Origin: Chitinophaga pinensis
GTDB taxonomy: Bacteria; Bacteroidota; Bacteroidia; NS11-12g; UBA9320
Length of the DNA stretch: 64,000 nucleotides
Direction: 5' to 3'
NCBI GenBank assembly: GCA_945907065.1
Contig: CAMDSC010000002.1
Location: 181,382 to 245,381 of the forward strand
Shown here: in pieces, positions 26,042 to 34,996 of the stretch
Layout: the number at the start of each line of letters is the position of its first letter
Numbering within the stretch: the first letter of the stretch is position 1
Translations under genes and position numbers: made by a program
Notes under the pieces: model-generated
What the model was told of the DNA's origin: nothing
The model's input: the letters and a program-made list of their open reading frames with translations, nothing else
The model's database searches: none

Positions 26042-27727
26042 ATGGAGCAGTTTTTAGTTTCAGCACGCAAGTACAGGCCCTCATCGTTCGATACGGTGGT
26101 GGGGCAGGAACATATAACCGAAACCCTGCTCAATGAAATAAAACAAAACCGATTGGCTCAGGCATTTTTGTTTACAGGGCCTCGTGGAGTGGGGAAAACA
26201 ACTTGTGCAAGGATTTTAGCCAAAATTGTAAATACCGAGGCTGACCCAAGTATAGACCCCAATTACGATTTTGCCTTTAATATTTTTGAAATGGATGCGG
26301 CCTCTAATAATTCAGTGGACGACATGCGGCAATTAACAGAAGCAGTTAGGATTCCGCCCCAAATTGGTAAGTACAAGGTTTATATTATTGATGAGGTTCA
26401 TATGTTGAGTAGCAATGCCTTCAACGCATTTCTTAAAACATTGGAAGAACCGCCGGCATATGCTATTTTTATATTAGCCACTACCGAACGGCATAAAATT
26501 TTACCAACCATTCTTTCGCGGTGCCAAATATTCAACTTTAAACGAATAGAGCCTGCAGCCATCGTTGCTCAGCTCAAAACTATTTGTGAAAAAGAAGGCA
26601 TCGAAGCAGAAGACCACGCTTTGCATATCATTGCCCAAAAGGCAGATGGTGGCTTGCGCGATGCCCTTTCTATGTTTGACCAAATGGTGAGTTTTAGTAA
26701 GGATAAAAAACTGACTTATGGCAGTGTAATTGAAAATCTGAATGTCCTTGACCATAATTATTATTTTAACGTAACGGAAAATCTAAACTTGGCTGATTAT
26801 GGCCAGGTTTTAATAAAATTTGATGAAGTATTGGCCAATGGGTTCGATGGGCAATATTTTTTAAATGGATTGGGTTCACATTTCAGGGATTTATTGGTGG
26901 TAAAAAATACCGCTACGGCTTATTTGATAAGCGGTTCGGAGCAAATGCTGCCTTTATATAAAAATCAGGCCAATAAAATGAGTCCGGGTTTTTTATTAAA
27001 TGCCATAAACATAGCCGACCAGTTTGACCAAACCTACAAAGCCAGCCGCAACCAGCGATTGCACGTGGAACTGGCCTTAATAAAAATGGCCAATATCAAT
27101 GCTGCCATTAACCTGGCCGAAGAACTTAAAAAAAAAAGCCTTGAGTTAAGTTTTGACAGTAACAAAACTAATTCTCAACAAGCCAATAAAGATTCAGACC
27201 CAAAACCTTCTTCCGATTCAGGCTCCAAGCCGCCCGGCACTTTGCGTATGGGCAATTTGGGAAATATGGTAAACAATCCTACGGCTTTTACCGCCAAAAA
27301 ACAGGAAGAACCGGAGGTAAAACCCGAACCACAAGCCACCGAAGAACCTTTAAAAATTGCTTCTGAACCGCTGCCACAAAGCAGCCTTAAAGAAATAACT
27401 CTAGCGTTTGCCGAACTAAAAAAAGCCGAAGGAAAATCGTTTGCATTTTCCATGTTAAAAGAACTTGGAATTGAGGAAGTGGAGGATAAACTCATCATAA
27501 CCCTTACCAACAGCCGCGACCAAAACGAGTTTGACGAAATTAAAACTGATTTCTTACGGTTTGTAAATGACAAAACCGGCAAAAGCTACCAAATAGAACT
27601 TAAGATTGAAAAAGTAGCTCAGAAAATATTAAAGGTGTATACCAACAAAGACAAATTCAATTACCTCGCCGAACAAAATCCGTTTTTGATTGAGTTTAGT
27701 AAGGAGTTAGGTTTAGAGTTGGAGTAG
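26042..27727 (+). CDS. dnaX: DNA polymerase III subunit gamma/tau
   Basis: A 561-residue clamp-loader ATPase. Walker A is at residues 46-53 (GPRGVGKT), and Walker B/sensor regions read IIDEVHMLS and LATTERHKI. The zinc-binding four-Cys module normally found after Walker A is missing: LAKIVNTEADPSIDPNYDF runs straight into FEMDAASNNSVDD. I recall similar loss in flavobacterial dnaX, so it is probably a lineage trait. After about 370 comes a Pro/Glu/Lys-rich linker, then a C-terminal tau-like domain. Confidence 0.95.
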   Translation: MEQFLVSARKYRPSSFDTVVGQEHITETLLNEIKQNRLAQAFLFTGPRGVGKTTCARILAKIVNTEADPSIDPNYDFAFNIFEMDAASNNSVDDMRQLTEAVRIPPQIGKYKVYIIDEVHMLSSNAFNAFLKTLEEPPAYAIFILATTERHKILPTILSRCQIFNFKRIEPAAIVAQLKTICEKEGIEAEDHALHIIAQKADGGLRDALSMFDQMVSFSKDKKLTYGSVIENLNVLDHNYYFNVTENLNLADYGQVLIKFDEVLANGFDGQYFLNGLGSHFRDLLVVKNTATAYLISGSEQMLPLYKNQANKMSPGFLLNAINIADQFDQTYKASRNQRLHVELALIKMANINAAINLAEELKKKSLELSFDSNKTNSQQANKDSDPKPSSDSGSKPPGTLRMGNLGNMVNNPTAFTAKKQEEPEVKPEPQATEEPLKIASEPLPQSSLKEITLAFAELKKAEGKSFAFSMLKELGIEEVEDKLIITLTNSRDQNEFDEIKTDFLRFVNDKTGKSYQIELKIEKVAQKILKVYTNKDKFNYLAEQNPFLIEFSKELGLELE

Positions 27728-27857
27728 GAGATTTGGCGCACAGCTTGCCCCTAAGTAGTGCAAGCATTAGTGCAACGGTGCAAAAACCAATCAATCCTGC
27801 AACTAATTTCTAAAGTTGTGTAACAGAGTTGCATCGCAAGGTTCTCATCTTTGAGCC

Positions 27858-27980
27858 ATGGTAAACACAGAAGCAGAATATGTAATTTGGGGAATAAAAT
27901 ATATGTGGTGGGCTCTTATGGCAGTGGCTGTTATTGCTGTTTTTGTGTTTGTAAGGATTCGAAGAAAAGTTAAGGAATAA
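27858..27980 (+). CDS. Small single-pass membrane protein, hypothetical
   Basis: A 40-residue reading frame (starts MVNTEAEYVIWG) with one hydrophobic helix (about 15-32) and a basic C-terminal end (RIRRKVKE), a layout that makes sense for a small inner-membrane protein. It sits in the 378-base gap 27728-28105, where no other gene is seen. No family recognised; it could also be chance. Confidence 0.4.
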   Translation: MVNTEAEYVIWGIKYMWWALMAVAVIAVFVFVRIRRKVKE

Positions 27981-28105
27981 ATAAAACATGCTTATTCAAA
28001 ACCCCTCTAATATCTATTTTAGATGTTAAAAATCTTTATTTCTTAAGAATCCAAATAGGAATTAAAGTAAATTTTTGAGGATACCGTCTTATTATCTATT
28101 AGTAT

Positions 28106-29419
28106 TTATACCAAAAGACTAATTCTAACTTTCACCTTTTTCAAGCGGCTGTTGTTCAATAAAAAAATAAGTTTTTTTGATTTGGAACGGGGTACGGATA
28201 CATAGGTACATTCTTGTTTTAATTCAATCATACCCAGTTCATCCATAGTTAAATTCCCTTGTTTTAAAAACAAACCTGCTATATCACCTTTTGATATTTT
28301 ATCCTTTCTTCCGCCTGATATATAAAGGGTATCCCACTCGTTGGTTAAATCCTCCTTGGTAGCTTTTAATTTAAGTACATCTGCCCCTTTAATAAATACT
28401 GGCAACTCTTCATTTTCCCACTTAAGAATATAGGCTGTTCCTTTGCTATTCATTCTGGCGGTTCGGCCGTTGCGGTGAATAAATTCATCGGGCCGTGCCG
28501 GCAATTCAAAATGAATAATAAAATCCATTTCGGGAACGTCAATGCCTCTTGCGGCCAAATCGGTGGCAATCAATAACCGGCTGGTTCCGTTTCTGAATTT
28601 TATGAGGGCCCTTTCTCTGTCTACTTGTTCCAGCCCGCCATAAAAACTTACCGAATCAATCGTATTTTCGGTTAAGTAATCACTCACCTTTTGTATGCTG
28701 TCTTTTAAATTGCAAAATACAATGCCGCTTTTTTTACCAATGTGTTTCAGCAATTGCACCAGGGTTTCCAATTTATCTTCGTTGGGTGAAACCACAATTT
28801 TCAGTTGCAAGGGTATATCAATATCCTTTATAAAGTTGAGGTGCTTGGCATTGCTAAGTCCCACAAACGGGGGGATTTTCACTTTTTGAGTGGCAGAGGT
28901 AAGTACCTTTTTTTTGATATTGGGTAAGGCGGTCACTATTTCTTCCATCTCGGCAGCAAAACCCATTTCCAGCGATTTATCATACTCATCAATTACCAGG
29001 GTTTTAATATTACTCACATCAATGGTTTCTCTTCGGATATGATCAGCCACCCGGCCGGGGGTACCAATTAATATGGCCGGTGGGTGTTTTAATTCTATGC
29101 GGTCTTTTGAGCCGGCTTTGCCACCATATACGGCGTTGGCTTTATACCCGCTGCCCATTTCCCATACCACTTGTTCTATTTGGATAGCAAGCTCACGGGA
29201 AGGAACGAGTATCAAAACCTGAATTCCTTTTTCATCAGGATTCAGTTGCGCAATAATGGGGAGTAAAAAAGCGAGTGTTTTACCGGTGCCGGTTGGCGAA
29301 AGCAATACCACCTCTGCATAAGAAGTAATGGCTTTATGGGAACCTTTCTGCATGGGGTTTAATGCGATAATGCCTAACTTATTTAAAATTGCTGCTTCAT
29401 CTTTGTTTTTGCCAACCAT
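28106..29419 (-). CDS. DEAD-box RNA helicase with DbpA-like RNA-binding domain
   Basis: A 437-residue helicase. It has motif I SPTGTGKT (about 41-48), Ia PSRELA, Ib TPGR, motif II as DEYD (144-147) instead of DEAD, motif III SAT, and motif VI HRNGRTAR. The last 70 residues (from ISKGDIAGLFLKQG) form a DbpA-type RRM-like domain that in DbpA binds 23S rRNA, so a role in ribosome assembly is likely. The Tyr in motif II is unusual but the catalytic Asp/Glu are kept. A TAnnTTTG box precedes the ATG by 4 bases. Confidence 0.88.
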   Translation of the reverse strand: MVGKNKDEAAILNKLGIIALNPMQKGSHKAITSYAEVVLLSPTGTGKTLAFLLPIIAQLNPDEKGIQVLILVPSRELAIQIEQVVWEMGSGYKANAVYGGKAGSKDRIELKHPPAILIGTPGRVADHIRRETIDVSNIKTLVIDEYDKSLEMGFAAEMEEIVTALPNIKKKVLTSATQKVKIPPFVGLSNAKHLNFIKDIDIPLQLKIVVSPNEDKLETLVQLLKHIGKKSGIVFCNLKDSIQKVSDYLTENTIDSVSFYGGLEQVDRERALIKFRNGTSRLLIATDLAARGIDVPEMDFIIHFELPARPDEFIHRNGRTARMNSKGTAYILKWENEELPVFIKGADVLKLKATKEDLTNEWDTLYISGGRKDKISKGDIAGLFLKQGNLTMDELGMIELKQECTYVSVPRSKSKKLIFLLNNSRLKKVKVRISLLV

Positions 29420-29423
29420 GTGG

Positions 29424-29431
29424 CAAAGGTA
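29424..29431 (-). promoter_or_regulatory. -7 box of DEAD-box helicase
   Basis: TACCTTTG on the minus strand, 4 bases before the ATG at 29419. Confidence 0.45.
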
Positions 29432-29517
29432 GATAATAGCAGGGAGGGGATTGAAATTAAATGGGGTGGATATTTGTTTAATAAAAAGTTTAAAGAATTA
29501 ACTAAACCTTGGTTATA

Positions 29518-29573
29518 CCGAGTTTCCATCAGAGTCTCAACCGAATGGGTTTGAGAATGGAAGTTGGACTCGG
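29518..29573. repeat. Long imperfect palindrome
   Basis: Nested inverted segments are visible: CCGAG/CTCGG at the ends, TTCCAT/ATGGAA inside, and TCTCAA/TTGAGA near the centre. It lies between two minus-strand genes, in a GC-richer patch than its surroundings (29510-29640). Probably an interspersed REP-like element or a terminator. Confidence 0.5.
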
Positions 29574-29662
29574 CGGATCCTCATACTATCGCCATGTCCC
29601 TGCAACGTTGCTACCTAGGCTCGCGAGGCTCGGCTGGGAAGAAAACTTATAATTTGTAACTC

Positions 29663-30892
29663 TTAACTTATAACAACTCTCTCCACCCAATTCTCCGCAA
29701 AACTATAAGGCAAATAATTTAAGGATTCAACCGGTTTGGTGATGATTAAATTTGCTTTTTTACCAATTTCAATACTTCCGTAATCGGCTTGCAGTTCAAG
29801 GGCTGCCGCACCGTTAAGGGTGGCAGCATTAAAGGCTTCTTCGGGTAACAAGTTCATATTAATGCACGCCAATGAAACCACAAACGGCATACTCAAACAC
29901 GGGCTGCTGCCGGGGTTGTAATCGGTGGCAAGTGTTACAGGTAATCCCAGGTCTATCATTTTGCGAACCGGGGCATAAGGTATTTTTATAAAAAACGAAC
30001 AAGCCGGAACCGCTACAGGCAGTGTTTCTGAATTTTTCAACGCTTTAAAATCGTCATCCGTCATCACTTCCAAATGGTCTACCGAAATGGCCATTTTATC
30101 AATGGCAGCCTGAACCGCCCCAATGCTGTTAAACTGGTTGACATGCACTTTGGGTTTTAAGTTAACCTTCCACCCGGCATCCAACAGGCGTTCCATTTGG
30201 GCTACCGAAAAATAATTGGTTTCACAAAACACGTCCATATAATCCGCCAAGTTTTCAGCAGCAATGGCCGGAAGCATTTCGTTTACAATTAAATCAATGT
30301 ATTTTTCAGGTTCGCTTTTAAGGTCAGCAGGCAAGGCATGGGCTCCCAAAAAGGTAATTTTAACCGGAATGGGTGAAACCGATTTCAACCGATTGGCCAC
30401 CCGCAGCATTTTCAATTCATTTTCAAGCGATAATCCATAGCCGCTTTTTACCTCTATGGCTCCGGTTCCCAAGGCTATGGCTTGATTGAGGCGATCAAAA
30501 GCCGATTCAAACAATTCATTTTCCGTAGCCAAATTTAGTTTAGCAGCGGAGTTTAAAATCCCGCCACCACGTTGGGCTATTTGTTCATAGGTTAAGCCTT
30601 TAATGCGGTCAACAAATTCATTTTCGCGGCTGCCGGCATGTATTAAATGAGTGTGGCTATCCACAAAACAGGGAAGCATTAATTTTCCCAAGCAATTGGT
30701 TACTGGCCCTGAAAATTCAGGGACGGTTTGAATTTCCCCAAAATTTTCGATGGTTCCGTTTTCCGACACCAAAAGCCATGCATTCTCAATATTTTTAAAA
30801 TCAGCCATGTCTTTACCCGCCTTAAACTTGGGGCGGTTGGTGGTAATTCCGTAAAGGGATTTTATATGGGTATAGAGATGCTTTTGTGGCAT
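29663..30892 (-). CDS. hutI: Imidazolonepropionase
   Basis: A 409-residue amidohydrolase that converts imidazolone-5-propanoate to N-formimino-L-glutamate in histidine breakdown. Family motifs: the metal-binding DSHTHLIHAGSRENEF, KSGYGLSLENELKML, KVHVNQFNSIGA, SVDHLEVM, and the C-terminal ATDYNPGSSPC. Length is typical. The rest of the hut pathway is not in this window. Confidence 0.94.
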   Translation of the reverse strand: MPQKHLYTHIKSLYGITTNRPKFKAGKDMADFKNIENAWLLVSENGTIENFGEIQTVPEFSGPVTNCLGKLMLPCFVDSHTHLIHAGSRENEFVDRIKGLTYEQIAQRGGGILNSAAKLNLATENELFESAFDRLNQAIALGTGAIEVKSGYGLSLENELKMLRVANRLKSVSPIPVKITFLGAHALPADLKSEPEKYIDLIVNEMLPAIAAENLADYMDVFCETNYFSVAQMERLLDAGWKVNLKPKVHVNQFNSIGAVQAAIDKMAISVDHLEVMTDDDFKALKNSETLPVAVPACSFFIKIPYAPVRKMIDLGLPVTLATDYNPGSSPCLSMPFVVSLACINMNLLPEEAFNAATLNGAAALELQADYGSIEIGKKANLIITKPVESLNYLPYSFAENWVERVVIS

Positions 30893-30907
30893 AGGTTAAT
30901 ATTGTTC

Positions 30908-32410
30908 TTAGTGGCTTGGTGCTTTTGTGGCAAGTATAGGTTTTCTTTTAAAAATAAAATAATGCTCATCGCAAAACCAATTATTGTTAAACGAATCCAT
31001 CAATTGATAATTGGTTTTTAAAACTGCCAGAGAAGCTGAATCTACTCTATATTGCTTATTGTAAGAATAGCAGTAAATGGTATCGCGGGTAAAATTTTTG
31101 CCCAACACCAAATAGGTTGTTTTACCCCTGCCACTAAAACTATCGGCTATGTGATGCAAGGTTTTTAAACTCATTACCTCGGCATTGGCTTTGGTAAAAT
31201 GAGTAAAAGTATTAAACACTTTTTCACGGGGCAAATAAAACGGCTGATAATGATAATAGACAGCCGACTCCATCATATAATCGGGTTCTGAAATCACCAC
31301 ATCCTCCGGCTTAATATTTGAGGCAAACCATTTTCCGGCATCTTTACTATCGCTTCTTAATCCGTTTAAATCGTAATTATACGAATCTTTTCCCTTGATA
31401 AATGCGGTATATAAAATGAAGGAAAACACCAATGCTCCGAAATAACTTAAATATTTAAACCAATTTTTTGAAACCCAAAACTCACGAATATCTTTATAAT
31501 TTATCCAAAGCAAAACGATGTAGGTATAAATCCACATGCCCTGATGTTGCAAAAAATTCATACGGAAATACAACGAAAAAAAGCTCATCACTTCCAATGA
31601 AATTATTAATAAAACGAATACTTTAGGTTTTGGAATAAAAGCCAATAGACTTAGCCATAAAATGACGGATATAAAGTTATAATTGCCCGGAAACCACCCA
31701 TAAATAAGGTCAGAAAAACCATAACCAACATCCAATAAATTAAATAAATTTTTAAAGTTTTGATGGTCATTTGTTACAACCAAACTATCACTGCCAGGCA
31801 AGGTAACATATACCACAAACAAAAATGAGATAATCACTATGGCAAAGCCTAGTAATGATTTTTTAAGGTTTTCGCCTTTAGTATAAGTTTCAAAAACCAA
31901 CCACGAAGCCAGCAGAATAGACATCATAGCAGCATATACATTGGCTTGGGCAGCTAAGGCAAGCAATACAAAATGTAAAATAGTTTTATCCGGTTTTCGT
32001 GTATAAAAATCAGCAAACAGCAACAGGAAAAAAGCCGCTATTCCATAGTTGCGGCAGTTAATTCCATATTCGTATAACCCCCAGTTTCCAAAAATAATCA
32101 AGGCTGAAAAAATCAATGGAAAAGGGGAACGAAACAACAATAACCAAGCAATGCCTGCGGCAAAAAGGATACTTAATACAGGCAAAACATAGGTGCTGTG
32201 AAAAATAAAATACCCAACCTTTAATAAAAAGTACCAGATAATTGGGTGGCCTTCATTTATTAAATAGTTTGGTAATTGAAAAAAACTTGGCGTCTGAATA
32301 ACAATGGACATAGCTCGCATTTCATCACGCCATATTTCGTGATGCAGCATGGCATGCATAGCCATTAAGCACCAACTACAAAAAATTACAAATGCAAGGA
32401 TTCTTTTCAT
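30908..32410 (-). CDS. GT-C-like multi-pass membrane protein
   Basis: A 500-residue membrane protein with about ten hydrophobic helices and a soluble C-terminal domain (about 360-500). An acidic motif directly after the first helix (HHEIWRDEMRAMS), followed by INEGHPIIWYFLLK, resembles the first periplasmic loop of GT39/GT83 glycosyltransferases that use lipid-linked sugars. Donor and acceptor are unknown. It ends 15 bases before hutI. Confidence 0.6.
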   Translation of the reverse strand: MKRILAFVIFCSWCLMAMHAMLHHEIWRDEMRAMSIVIQTPSFFQLPNYLINEGHPIIWYFLLKVGYFIFHSTYVLPVLSILFAAGIAWLLLFRSPFPLIFSALIIFGNWGLYEYGINCRNYGIAAFFLLLFADFYTRKPDKTILHFVLLALAAQANVYAAMMSILLASWLVFETYTKGENLKKSLLGFAIVIISFLFVVYVTLPGSDSLVVTNDHQNFKNLFNLLDVGYGFSDLIYGWFPGNYNFISVILWLSLLAFIPKPKVFVLLIISLEVMSFFSLYFRMNFLQHQGMWIYTYIVLLWINYKDIREFWVSKNWFKYLSYFGALVFSFILYTAFIKGKDSYNYDLNGLRSDSKDAGKWFASNIKPEDVVISEPDYMMESAVYYHYQPFYLPREKVFNTFTHFTKANAEVMSLKTLHHIADSFSGRGKTTYLVLGKNFTRDTIYCYSYNKQYRVDSASLAVLKTNYQLMDSFNNNWFCDEHYFIFKRKPILATKAPSH

Positions 32411-32420
32411 TAGTTTATTG

Positions 32421-32440
32421 CCGTTGCTTTAAAGCAATGG
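32421..32440. repeat. REP-like palindrome copy
   Basis: CCGTTGCTTTAAAGCAATGG is a near-perfect palindrome followed by CAATGGA. The same CCGTTG...CAA(T/C)GGA pattern recurs at 38608 and 38751. It sits in the 40-base gap between two minus-strand genes. Confidence 0.6.
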
Positions 32441-32450
32441 CAATGGAAGA

Positions 32451-33095
32451 TTAGTTTTTCTTTTTAAAATCACCCCGTTTCCAAGCCTTTATAAATTCAC
32501 TCCAGGCTATTGGACTCAAAAGATTCATCGGTTGCATTTGCCCTGCATAATAAAATTTTTGAACCTGTTTTTGCATGTAATAGTTTTGATTTTCATGTCC
32601 ATCCATACTTAGCAGTTCATCTCGTAAGGCTTGTCGTTCCATATTATCACGGGCTCGCTCAAGGTCGGTATCCGGAATATCAGTTTTCACAAAGTATTGA
32701 TCAAACAATTGTCGATCAGGTAATGGACTAATAACTATTTCAGGAAGAAACATAGTATCAGGAGCTAATAATTTAACCATTGAATACTTATAACCGGTAA
32801 TACTATCTGGAATTAAATATTCAGATTTCATATAACCCAACAGTTCAAAAACCAATTTTTCACCCCGTTTGGCTACGATAGTAAAATACCCATTATAGTC
32901 CGTCACCGTTCCACGGCGTGTGCCGGGAATCACAATCACTGTATAGGAAAGTGGTTGCAAACTATCAGCGCTTAATACCAAACCGGTAAACTGAATATAA
33001 CCTTCATCTTTTTTAGGCTTTTGAGCAAAAGCAGATGTAAATGGGAATAACAAAATTCCTAAAATTGATATTCGAAATATTTTTTTTATGTTCAT
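32451..33095 (-). CDS. Carboxypeptidase-regulatory-like domain protein, secreted
   Basis: A protein of about 214 residues starting MNIKKIFRIS with a signal peptide ending AFAQ. The upstream frame extends to 33134 only via a non-ATG codon, and the ATG at 33095 overlaps the chrA stop as ATGA, so I chose it. An N-terminal CarboxypepD_reg-like beta-sandwich (about 30-120, FTGLVLSADSLQPLSYTVIVIP) is followed by a helical, Gln/Arg-rich region. It occurs widely in Bacteroidota; function unknown. Confidence 0.72.
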   Translation of the reverse strand: MNIKKIFRISILGILLFPFTSAFAQKPKKDEGYIQFTGLVLSADSLQPLSYTVIVIPGTRRGTVTDYNGYFTIVAKRGEKLVFELLGYMKSEYLIPDSITGYKYSMVKLLAPDTMFLPEIVISPLPDRQLFDQYFVKTDIPDTDLERARDNMERQALRDELLSMDGHENQNYYMQKQVQKFYYAGQMQPMNLLSPIAWSEFIKAWKRGDFKKKN

Positions 33096-34354
33096 CGTAA
33101 AATTATTCCTAAAATTATAGCCATAACAACCCAATAGGGTGATGGAATTTTGGTTTTATATAATAACACACAAAGGACAGCAATAGTTACCACATTTATC
33201 CAATTAATAGGATTTTGCTGTACAAGGTTTGTGTAAAAAAAATTATTCTCTTCTTTCCATCTAAATCCAATGGGTAAAAAAATAAGGTAGGCCGATGCCG
33301 CCACAAGACCTGCAGCAGTAGCAATTATACCCGGAAATGAACGTTGAAAAAATTTAAATTTTTTGAGATTTTTCCACACTGGAAACAACCAAAAAGCCAA
33401 TAAACTTCCCGGTAAAAAAATAGCGGCAGTTCCAATTATACATCCCATCAGTTGCCCCGAGACTCCTTCATTTTGCAAAGCAAGCCCAGTGGTAAAGGTA
33501 GCTATAGAAAAAACAGGCCCGGGGGTAGCTTGCACTAATCCTACACCGGTAATAAATTCATTGGCTGTTAGAAAGCTCTTAAACTGCACAAACTGTTCAA
33601 ACATCATGGGGATTAAAACATTGCCACCTCCAAAAACCAAGCTGCCGAATCTGAAATTATTTTCGAAAAGAGTTACAAAAGGATTTTGCGTTAGCCGGGC
33701 AATAATGGCTGAAGTGATAAACACAACTCCAAAAATTATTAAGTAATTCCAGTTAAATTTCAATCGCTTTTCAGGAAAAAACACAGCATCTTTATTCACA
33801 AAAAAAGAAATTAAAGCACCGGTAATTAATACAAATGGAAACATGAGCGGAGTTCGTATATAACTTTCGAGTGGATGTCGGAGCAATGCACATACAAAAA
33901 ATGCATAAAATACCAGCCATAGCGAAAGTTTATTATTAACCAAAGGCCTAATCATGCGGATGGCCGCTACTATTATAAATGATACTGCCATGGGTCTTAT
34001 AAACCTTAGTGTATGCAAAGCCTCAGAAGGTAAACCGGTATATAAAAAAGATAAGGCCGTCATGATAATAAATGAGGGTAAAATCCATACTAATAAGGTG
34101 AGAAAACCAAGGAATGAGCCACCGTATTTATAACCTAAAGTTGTGATTGTTTGTGTGGAAGAAGGCCCTGGAAGCATTTGGCATATTGAGAAGGTTTCAA
34201 GCAATTCATTTTGGGTAAAAAACTTTTTTTCATGTACCAGTCGTTTACTGAAAAGAGCCAAATGCATTTCGGGCCCACCAAATGCTGTAATTGCAATTTT
34301 AAATATTTCACTAAGGAATAGCCAATGCCTGAATTTCTTTATTTTTGAACCCAT
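33092..34354 (-). CDS. chrA: Chromate transporter, two-domain CHR family
   Basis: A membrane protein of about 420 residues with two CHR domains (long-chain form). Each half begins with a conserved FGG motif (AFGGPEMHLALF and VFGGGNVLIPMMFEQF) and carries a PGP (MLPGPSSTQT, QATPGPVFSIATF). The family expels chromate, driven by proton motive force. The ATG at 34354 is preferred over an upstream in-frame TTG. The stop overlaps the next gene by four bases (ATGA). Confidence 0.85.
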   Translation of the reverse strand: MGSKIKKFRHWLFLSEIFKIAITAFGGPEMHLALFSKRLVHEKKFFTQNELLETFSICQMLPGPSSTQTITTLGYKYGGSFLGFLTLLVWILPSFIIMTALSFLYTGLPSEALHTLRFIRPMAVSFIIVAAIRMIRPLVNNKLSLWLVFYAFFVCALLRHPLESYIRTPLMFPFVLITGALISFFVNKDAVFFPEKRLKFNWNYLIIFGVVFITSAIIARLTQNPFVTLFENNFRFGSLVFGGGNVLIPMMFEQFVQFKSFLTANEFITGVGLVQATPGPVFSIATFTTGLALQNEGVSGQLMGCIIGTAAIFLPGSLLAFWLFPVWKNLKKFKFFQRSFPGIIATAAGLVAASAYLIFLPIGFRWKEENNFFYTNLVQQNPINWINVVTIAVLCVLLYKTKIPSPYWVVMAIILGIILR

Positions 34355-34382
34355 CAAATTACCCAAGCAATATTAACATTTT

Positions 34383-34991
34383 ATGCGAATTCTGAAAACA
34401 CCGGTACTTATATTTATTTTTTTTACTGCTATGATTTTCATCATGCAAAGTTGCCAGAAAAAACATGCGGTAGAAGCTTCTGCAATTGATTCATTGATTG
34501 CAAAGAACAAAAAAACAATGGACTATATCCAAATTGATTTAATTACGATTAATGAACGACGAAATGAGATGAAGGGACAAATAGCCGTATTGCAAAAAAT
34601 AAAACCTGACACTTCAGGACTTGAGTTTTCTATAAACTTTGAAAAATATAAAGGCATCTATAAAGTTTATAACCTTTTTATTGAAAACTATGATGTGATT
34701 TTTAACAAGGTTAGAGATAATGAAAAGCAATTATCAAGCCTCAAAAATTCATTAATGGATGACAAGATTAGCGGATTTGATTTTAAACTGGCTATGAATA
34801 AGGAAAAAGGAAATGTAGATACTAATTTAAAAAATGCAGAAACCTTTGGCGGAAGAATTACTCAACTTGAACCCGACTATCAGCGCCTAAGCAGTTATTT
34901 TGACGAACAGGTGGAAGGATTAATAAAACAATTTCCTGAATTGAAGGCTGTGTTAGAAGCATCTTCATCCACTGAATTAGAAAAGAATTAA
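34383..34991 (+). CDS. Hypothetical coiled-coil lipoprotein
   Basis: A 202-residue lipoprotein (lipobox IMQSC, Cys24). The rest is charged and mostly helical (for example KKTMDYIQIDLITINERRN), consistent with a coiled-coil. No family recognised. It diverges from chrA and is convergent with gldB, ending 5 bases before the gldB stop. Confidence 0.65.
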   Translation: MRILKTPVLIFIFFTAMIFIMQSCQKKHAVEASAIDSLIAKNKKTMDYIQIDLITINERRNEMKGQIAVLQKIKPDTSGLEFSINFEKYKGIYKVYNLFIENYDVIFNKVRDNEKQLSSLKNSLMDDKISGFDFKLAMNKEKGNVDTNLKNAETFGGRITQLEPDYQRLSSYFDEQVEGLIKQFPELKAVLEASSSTELEKN

Positions 34992-34996
34992 CCATT

